Assembly (NCBI GenBank): GCA_016930435.1
Contig: JAFGGQ010000144.1
Location: 1 to 7,889, forward strand
Origin: a bacterium
Lineage (GTDB): Bacteria; UBP14; UBA6098; JAFGQG01
Direction: 5' to 3'
DNA: 7,889 bases
Below the pieces are notes generated by a model. That model saw nothing but the letters and a program-made list of their open reading frames with translations, was not told the origin of the DNA and ran no database searches. This document shows positions 1-5,200 of this stretch, one piece after another (the stretch's first letter is position 1; the number at the start of each line of letters is the position of its first letter). The translations under genes were made by a program, and so were the position numbers.

Positions 1-42
1 CTATACGCAATAAATAAGTAATTCTTTGTAAATTTAAGTTCA

Positions 43-71
43 AGTATATATATAAATAATAATACTGTCAA
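43..71 (-). promoter_or_regulatory. Sigma70-like promoter firing out of the left edge
   Basis: On the minus strand, TTGACA (71-66) and TATACT (48-43) are separated by exactly 17 bases of AT-rich DNA. Transcription would begin near position 36 and run off the left edge. It lies just past the thi4 stop, so the next gene to the left is probably a new transcription unit with the same orientation. No terminator is visible between the thi4 stop and this promoter. Confidence 0.6.
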
Positions 72-78
72 GAATAAT

Positions 79-852
79 CTACAATTTGGGAATTATTAGC
101 TCAGCGGCTTTCTTTCCGGATAAGAACATCCCTCCGAAGATAGGACCCATCCTGGGTCCCCCTGATACCGCACAGGCGCACATACCAGCAACACATAACC
201 CCGGTGCCACCTCCCGGGTCTGGTCCACCACAAAATGCTCTCCCTCCTCCGCATTCATTGACTTCTCCCCTGATACAATGCCCTCTTCTGTATCCAAAGA
301 GATTCCACTCTTTCCGGCTACTATGCGGGACACCTCTGAGGGATGACCGGTAGCATCTATTACATAACGGGTCTTTATTGTCAAGGGATCAATATGCAGC
401 TTGCCCATCTCTACAACTGACCAGTTTAATACTAATCCTGATACCCGGTTTTGATCAACCATAATATCTTCTACTGTGATCAGATTAAATATCTCCAATC
501 CCGCCTGACAGGCTTTCGAGGTAAGAGTGGAAACCGCTTCAACCGCATTTGCCCAGTAATAGTTATCCTGATATTTGTGGTAATTGATGTTGAATTCCTG
601 AAGTATAGGCAGTGCATTTTCTTGGACTACAATAATATTGAACATCATGCCTCCACCCCACATTCCGCCCCCTATGGATAGTTTCCTTTCAAAAAGGGCA
701 ACTTTAAACCCCTTTTGAGCCAGGTAATAACCAGCTACCAGACCAGCCGGGCCACCCCCCACGATTCCAACGTCCAGATCAAGATTACGAATCAGCTTAC
801 GGGAATACTCCTTAATTATAATCTCGGATATGATGACTTCATCAAGCTTCAT
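79..852 (-). CDS. thi4: Thi4-type thiazole synthase, sulfide-using (His) form
   Basis: This cytosolic enzyme makes the thiazole half of thiamin (adenylated carboxythiazole) from NAD, glycine and a sulfur source. The 257-aa length is full for bacterial and archaeal Thi4. Visible motifs are an N-terminal Rossmann nucleotide-binding loop GGGPAG (residues 32-37), the acidic end of the second strand FER (54-56), a Gly-rich loop GGGMWGGG (61-68), LHIDP (152-156), DATGH (166-170) and the C-terminal RMGPIFGGM (224-232). In the yeast suicide enzyme the sulfur-donating Cys205 sits in CCMDP. The aligned residue here is His153, as in the methanogen enzymes that use free sulfide catalytically with iron, so a non-suicidal mechanism is inferred. 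The ATG start has a GGAG site 5 nt upstream. It begins 15 nt after the stop of the exosortase-associated membrane gene, so co-transcription is likely. No TPP riboswitch fits in that gap. Such proteins are often labelled ribulose/ribose-1,5-bisphosphate family by mistake. Confidence 0.93.
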   Translation of the reverse strand: MKLDEVIISEIIIKEYSRKLIRNLDLDVGIVGGGPAGLVAGYYLAQKGFKVALFERKLSIGGGMWGGGMMFNIIVVQENALPILQEFNINYHKYQDNYYWANAVEAVSTLTSKACQAGLEIFNLITVEDIMVDQNRVSGLVLNWSVVEMGKLHIDPLTIKTRYVIDATGHPSEVSRIVAGKSGISLDTEEGIVSGEKSMNAEEGEHFVVDQTREVAPGLCVAGMCACAVSGGPRMGPIFGGMFLSGKKAAELIIPKL

Positions 853-867
853 TTTTACTCCATTCTT

Positions 868-1398
868 CTATCGGTTCTTTCTGCTAAATTCAGAAATAAA
901 GTTGTTTATCCCACCTTTTTTCCTTAGTATCAGTAAAAACCACAAGGCTATTGGAAGCAAGGTCAGGAATACACCATCCATAAATATTTTAATTCCGTTA
1001 ATCGTACTGGACTGGGATATGTAAAGGATCAAAATGATAGATAGCGCAATAATGTGGAATATAACAAGGATCAGATAACCCAGTCCCAGACCCACTATTT
1101 TGCTTTTTTTATCAAGTTTCGTTGCCAGGGTTAATGCCGTAAATGGAATTATATTTGCGGTTAACCCCCCTACTGCTATCTTAAGATCTGCCCTTAAAGC
1201 ATAAACCCTGAACAAAATATCTTCGCCTTTCACCCAAAGCACATCGATCTGGCCTTTGAATATTGGAATAATTCTGGAAATAATTGCCATAATATGACCA
1301 ATTATTCTTAGATAATAACCTTCCAGCGCGAAAGCCCATACAAAGAAAGCCAGTACAGTAATGCCAAGAAATTTAAGAAGGAAGAGTGTTTTTCTCAT
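868..1398 (-). CDS. Exosortase-associated multi-pass membrane protein
   Basis: This is a 176-aa inner-membrane protein with no catalytic motif that I recognise. Hydrophobic segments lie at about residues 5-25, 73-93, 100-127 and 140-158. A soluble stretch at about 40-72, probably outside, separates the first two, and the C-terminus is basic (ending FSRKNR). The start codon overlaps the stop of the exosortase gene as ATGA and has no Shine-Dalgarno sequence, so translation is probably coupled to the exosortase. The order exosortase then small membrane protein matches what is known for XrtH and XrtF systems, where an associated 150-180-aa membrane protein follows the transpeptidase. Length and topology also fit, but I cannot confirm homology by alignment. 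Its role is unknown and is inferred to be a partner or assembly factor for the exosortase. The gene is AT-rich compared with the giant gene upstream. Confidence 0.72.
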   Translation of the reverse strand: MRKTLFLLKFLGITVLAFFVWAFALEGYYLRIIGHIMAIISRIIPIFKGQIDVLWVKGEDILFRVYALRADLKIAVGGLTANIIPFTALTLATKLDKKSKIVGLGLGYLILVIFHIIALSIILILYISQSSTINGIKIFMDGVFLTLLPIALWFLLILRKKGGINNFISEFSRKNR

Positions 1399-1967
1399 TT
1401 TGATTTGACTATTTTATCGACCCATATAATCCAAATAAGGATAACAAATACTATAAAGGTGCCCTGCCACAGGTAATTATGGATAAAATCGAACGCAGGT
1501 TTTGATTTGATACCTACCCAGGCTATTAGAACCAGGCGAATAATGTTCATTAAAAATATGCTGATCAATCCTATCAGGTGCCCCAAAAGCTTTTCTTTCC
1601 ATTTAGAAGGATAAGCCAAAACGCACGACGAATAAATGAAGAATGCAAATCCACCAGTACATTCGTACACGATCTGAAGGGAGATTGTGCCCAGATTAAT
1701 AACATCTCCAAAAATAGCGGCTTCTATCCCCAATAAGGAAATGATCCAAAACACAACCCGGGCGGTTCCGCTCTGAATCAGAAAATTAACTTTGTCGGGT
1801 AGAATAAAGTAAAGGAATAAATACTCTAAGGCTGCAAACAGCACTACCAAAAGTACAAACTTAAGTACCTTTTTCTGAGTTTTTTTTTTACGGGTTTTTT
1901 TGCAGCCAAGATTGATCTCCTGGAATATTATAAAAATATTTAAGTAGGGTTGGAACGGTTGTTCCAA
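1395..1967 (-). CDS. Exosortase family transpeptidase, short XrtH-like type
   Basis: This integral-membrane cysteine protease/transpeptidase is predicted to cut C-terminal sorting tails of exported proteins at the outer face of the inner membrane. In the 190-aa reading, hydrophobic segments lie at about 34-56, 70-87, 104-120, 127-153 and 168-183. The three family catalytic residues are visible: Cys103 in VYECTGG, Arg144 in MNIIRL, and His163 in FDFIHNYLWQ. The short length, the AYPSKWKEKLLG loop and the HxYLWQ ending resemble XrtH rather than long EpsI-type exosortases. The 5' end is doubtful. The only standard in-frame start upstream of the first helix is TTG at 1967-1965, which lies inside a hairpin and has no spaced ribosome site. 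A good site (AGGAG, 1917-1921) sits 7 nt before a TTG at 1909-1907 that is one frame off and is separated from the body by A7 and A10 runs. The gene lies between the mini-protein and the membrane partner. Confidence 0.88.
   Translation of the reverse strand: MEQPFQPYLNIFIIFQEINLGCKKTRKKKTQKKVLKFVLLVVLFAALEYLFLYFILPDKVNFLIQSGTARVVFWIISLLGIEAAIFGDVINLGTISLQIVYECTGGFAFFIYSSCVLAYPSKWKEKLLGHLIGLISIFLMNIIRLVLIAWVGIKSKPAFDFIHNYLWQGTFIVFVILIWIIWVDKIVKSK
1917..1921 (-). promoter_or_regulatory. Probable exosortase ribosome binding site
   Basis: AGGAG lies 7 nt before a TTG at 1909-1907. That TTG is not in frame with the exosortase body as sequenced. One extra A in the A7 run (1901-1895) or the A10 run (1889-1880) would join them, giving a short basic N-terminus beginning Met-Ala-Ala-Lys-Lys before the first helix. 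Confidence 0.45.
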
Positions 1968-1975
1968 CCCTACTT
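1942..1975. repeat. Perfect 15-bp inverted repeat (hairpin) between mini-protein and exosortase
   Basis: AAGTAGGGTTGGAAC (1942-1956) and its exact reverse complement (1961-1975) flank a 4-base loop GGTT. The hairpin starts 26 nt beyond the mini-protein stop and overlaps the first codons of the longest exosortase frame. On the transcribed strand the stem is followed by AAATATTTTTATA rather than an immediate T-run, so it is not a classic intrinsic terminator. It could be an attenuator or mRNA-stabilising structure that lowers exosortase expression relative to its putative substrate, or a small REP/MITE-like insertion. An 8-bp direct repeat TGGAATAT (1921-1928 and 1983-1990) flanks it. Confidence 0.85.
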
Positions 1976-2001
1976 CTATCTATGGAATATCAATCTGAAT
2001 A

Positions 2002-2175
2002 CTAATCTTTCTTCTTGATAATCCTGTAAACGCCGTAACCAACAGCGCCAACAGCGATCACCGGGATAGCGATCAGGCCGATAGGCACAGTTTCAGGAGA
2101 ATGTGGAGGACCAGGCTGAGCCCAGAGAGCAGTAAAACTGCCCAGCAGAGTTATAATACCTAGTACTTTTTTCAT
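2002..2175 (-). CDS. 57-aa mini-protein, putative exosortase substrate
   Basis: From the N-terminus the protein has a signal peptide (residues 1-19, MKK then a hydrophobic core ending ALWA, predicted cut before Gln20). Next come a short Pro-rich segment (20-31, QPGPPHSPETVP), one transmembrane helix (about 32-53, with the GYGVY motif near its end) and a basic tail KKKD. A Pro-containing motif, a helix and a basic tail make the tripartite layout of exosortase/archaeosortase targets. The exosortase gene follows immediately. It recalls very short Bacteroidota proteins with PGPP and PIDxG followed by an Ala/Gly-rich helix, but the exact motif here is PETVPIG. I chose ATG at 2175-2173 because AGGAGG (2184-2189) lies 8 nt upstream; a longer TTG frame from 2202 would place that site inside the gene. 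If cleaved at both ends, only about 10-15 residues would remain. The alternative is a small single-pass membrane protein unrelated to sorting. Confidence 0.8.
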   Translation of the reverse strand: MKKVLGIITLLGSFTALWAQPGPPHSPETVPIGLIAIPVIAVGAVGYGVYRIIKKKD

Positions 2176-2183
2176 CTTATTCG

Positions 2184-2189
2184 CCTCCT
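2184..2189 (-). promoter_or_regulatory. Ribosome binding site deciding the mini-protein start
   Basis: A full AGGAGG lies 8 nt before the ATG at 2175-2173. It falls inside the longer TTG-initiated frame from 2202, so the shorter 57-aa protein is the right call. Confidence 0.85.
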
Positions 2190-2245
2190 TTTTTGATAGC
2201 AAATATGTTTACTTTAACATTTATTTCGGTTTCTGTTAATCTACT

Positions 2246-5200
2246 TTACTTTATAATCACCATTTTCTTTTTGTCAAGGAATTTTTCTGTTTTCATCTCA
2301 TAAAAATAGATTCCGCTACCTACTTCGCTGCCTGTATTTGTTCTGCCGTCCCACATTATCTGATAATAACCGGCATTCATATCCTCGTTTACCAGGGTTT
2401 TTATCTCCTGCCCAAGAATATTGTAAACAGACAGTTTAACGTGGCTTTCCTCCGGTACGGCAACCTTGAAAGTAGTTGTCGCATTGAAAGGATTGGGAAC
2501 GTTCTGATGCAGAGCAAAGGTGGTAGGCAGTGTCTCTTTTTCCTCGATATCGGTAGCAATTCCATAAGTAGTAATGCGGAATGTGAATTCATGAAAAGGA
2601 GTAGTAGGTGTAAATGTATAAGTTGTATCCACATCGGTTCTCATATCAGTCTCAACTCCGCTGTGCTCATCGATCAGGGTGAAGGTATATCTGGTATCAA
2701 TATTATCGATTCCAAAGGACGCATCATCTACGGATGGGATATGAACTTTAGGCCAGACAATGCTAACGGTTCGGCCGGGGGTCAGTGTACCGCATTCGAT
2801 GGTGAAATTCCATTCTTTAACACCTTCGAAGATGGGCCGGGTATCCCTGCAGAATTCACCATCATCACCGGGGATACTGAAGTAAGCGGGTATAATGCTG
2901 GAACCCGGAGGAGGTTCAATTGGGCAATCAAATACATCTGAATTATCCCAGCCATCGAGAGCGGATTGAGCAACTGAAATATAATTATAGCGATCCCAGA
3001 TCCAAGCGCCACGATAACCCTTGATGCTGACCCTCAGGTTAAACGGAGGAAGCAAATCGGTCATAGCTGTTTTAAGGAAGGTCTGGTTTTTGGAATCCCT
3101 CTCTGTTTTGGGAGCTACTTTCTCCTCCACAAATTCAGGTTGGGCTTTAAGCATAGCTGTGGTCCCGCTCATTTTCATGGGCAGAATACCATATCCTGCC
3201 AATCCGGGATTAACCGCGGCAAAGAAGCCCCTCCAGGGGTTAATATAACGAGGTGCGCCGCCTGGCACGCCTGGATTATAGAATGCCCACCCACGAGGAG
3301 TCCAGGTGAAATAAGTCTGGTTCATGTTGAAGAATTCAGGGTCCATTACCACTGCATTCCAGTCCAGCTTCCTGTTGAAAGCATTTCCGACCAGATGCCA
3401 ACCCGCAAACCTTGGCGCGGAATGATAGGGCAGGGTCAACAGTGTATCCGTTTCATAAGGATTGCCCGTAACATCAAAAAGCGTTCTCCAGGCCCAACTG
3501 CTCAGATAATAACCCACTGCGCGTTCCATGTGACTGGGAAGGTAATATGTAGCATCTTCAGGATTATAGGCATAGATACTGCTTCTTGTTGGTGAATAGT
3601 AGAATGGTATTATATCATCGCTGAGCTGGGCATAGAAATCGTTAGGATCGGCATCTACGGGGAATGCAACCAGGTTCCAGCCCTGATTCAAGCTGGGAGC
3701 AACGTTCAAGCGAACGGGTATTCGGACCGGGGGTACCTGATCGGTAACATAGAGGTAGATGTCGAACTCATATAATCCGGGGAGAGGGTCTTCATCCTGC
3801 ACTATTATACGGATGGTAACGCATTCTCCAGGATTCAGTGAACCGCTCATTGGATCGATAGATACTGCCGGAGGCAATACCGGGAATCCGGTATCGATTA
3901 CGAATACCGTATTCAATGACTGGCAGGCATACCAGATTCTGCCAAGATAATCGACTTCCAAACCCGCGCCGCCGAAACCTGTGCCATCACCGGGCGGGAA
4001 TATGGTATTGATTACTTCACCTGTTTCAGGATTCACTTCCTGGATCATATCAGATGCAGCATTATGGCTGATCCATACTGTTCTGCGACCGGCATGCCAA
4101 CCTAAGCCAGCTACAGAGAATGGTACTGCAAAGGAATCGATAATGGTGCCCGGGGCAGCCCATGAAGTCCCGCGTATCTTGTAAACCTGGTTCATCCACC
4201 AGCCACCGATCCAGAATACATCTTCCTCAGGATCGTATGCCAAGCCTCTTTGGTTAGTGTAAGTCCAGGGTCCTCCAAGTGAATCCACCACTGCCCCAGT
4301 AAGACGGTCCCAAGCATAAATCTTGTTAGTTCCGCCCACGGCGACCTGCCACATCTTTTCGCCATCCCAGGCCATATCCGCGGCAAATACCCCGCACCAG
4401 GGGGCGGTATCATGATGAATACCCGTATAACTGCCGTCCTCCATGCTGAAGGCAAAATTATGGTTGGTACCGCGGTCTATAGCCGGGTCACTGACCCAGA
4501 AGTACTCATCTCCCTGTAAGCCCAGACCCCATGCCAGACTTACCGGGGAAATCCAGGTAAGATCATAGGCGGCTACAATATCCCCATAATCCATTGTTCT
4601 CTTAATACTACGGGGATCAGAGATACCTTCCGGATCACGGGTTACCGAGGGGACATCATTTCGGGGACGGTCCAGTACAGAACTCATTTCAGTGAATTCA
4701 GGAGTTTCCGTTAATGGACGTTCCCATATTATGCCACCGCCCACAGGGGAAAAGTAATAATCAATAACGCTGTTGGAGGTATTGCAAAATTCAAAGAAGA
4801 GGGTATCGGACCCTTCATAGGAAACGTCGCCTTCGATAGGAATCTCTATCTCTATGGGATAGAGGTAGAGATCGGCATAGGTCGTAAAGCCTTCATAAAC
4901 GACTACATTGGTATAAGCCGAGAAGTAACCGGTCATGTGTCCGCCCAGCTCAACCATACCTATAGGGGCTTGAGGAAGGAAGAAATATCCGGTCTCATCG
5001 GTGTAATCGCTGCCGCCGGCGGCTACTACACGGGCGCCGTCAAGGGGTTCGAAGGTAGTGATGTCATAAACACGGCCCTCGATGCTTCCGGAAGGCCATG
5101 AATAAGCTTCAAAATCATCCACATACCAGCCAGGATGAGAATTGACTAATTCATCGCTGCAGAAACGGAAGCGGATATGTGTAACAGCGCCATTTAAACC

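Noticed and set aside
360-384. Internal TTGACA within thi4
   Set aside because: It encodes part of the conserved Leu-Thr-Ile-Lys segment, and there is no good -10 box at 16-18 bases.
1942-1975. Hairpin as a classic intrinsic terminator
   Set aside because: On the transcribed strand the stem is not followed directly by a T-run, and downstream genes appear to depend on read-through.
2002-2202. Longer 66-aa version of the mini-protein starting at TTG
   Set aside because: The strong AGGAGG site would fall inside the coding frame, and the extra nine residues would put charged sequence ahead of a normal MKK signal-peptide start.
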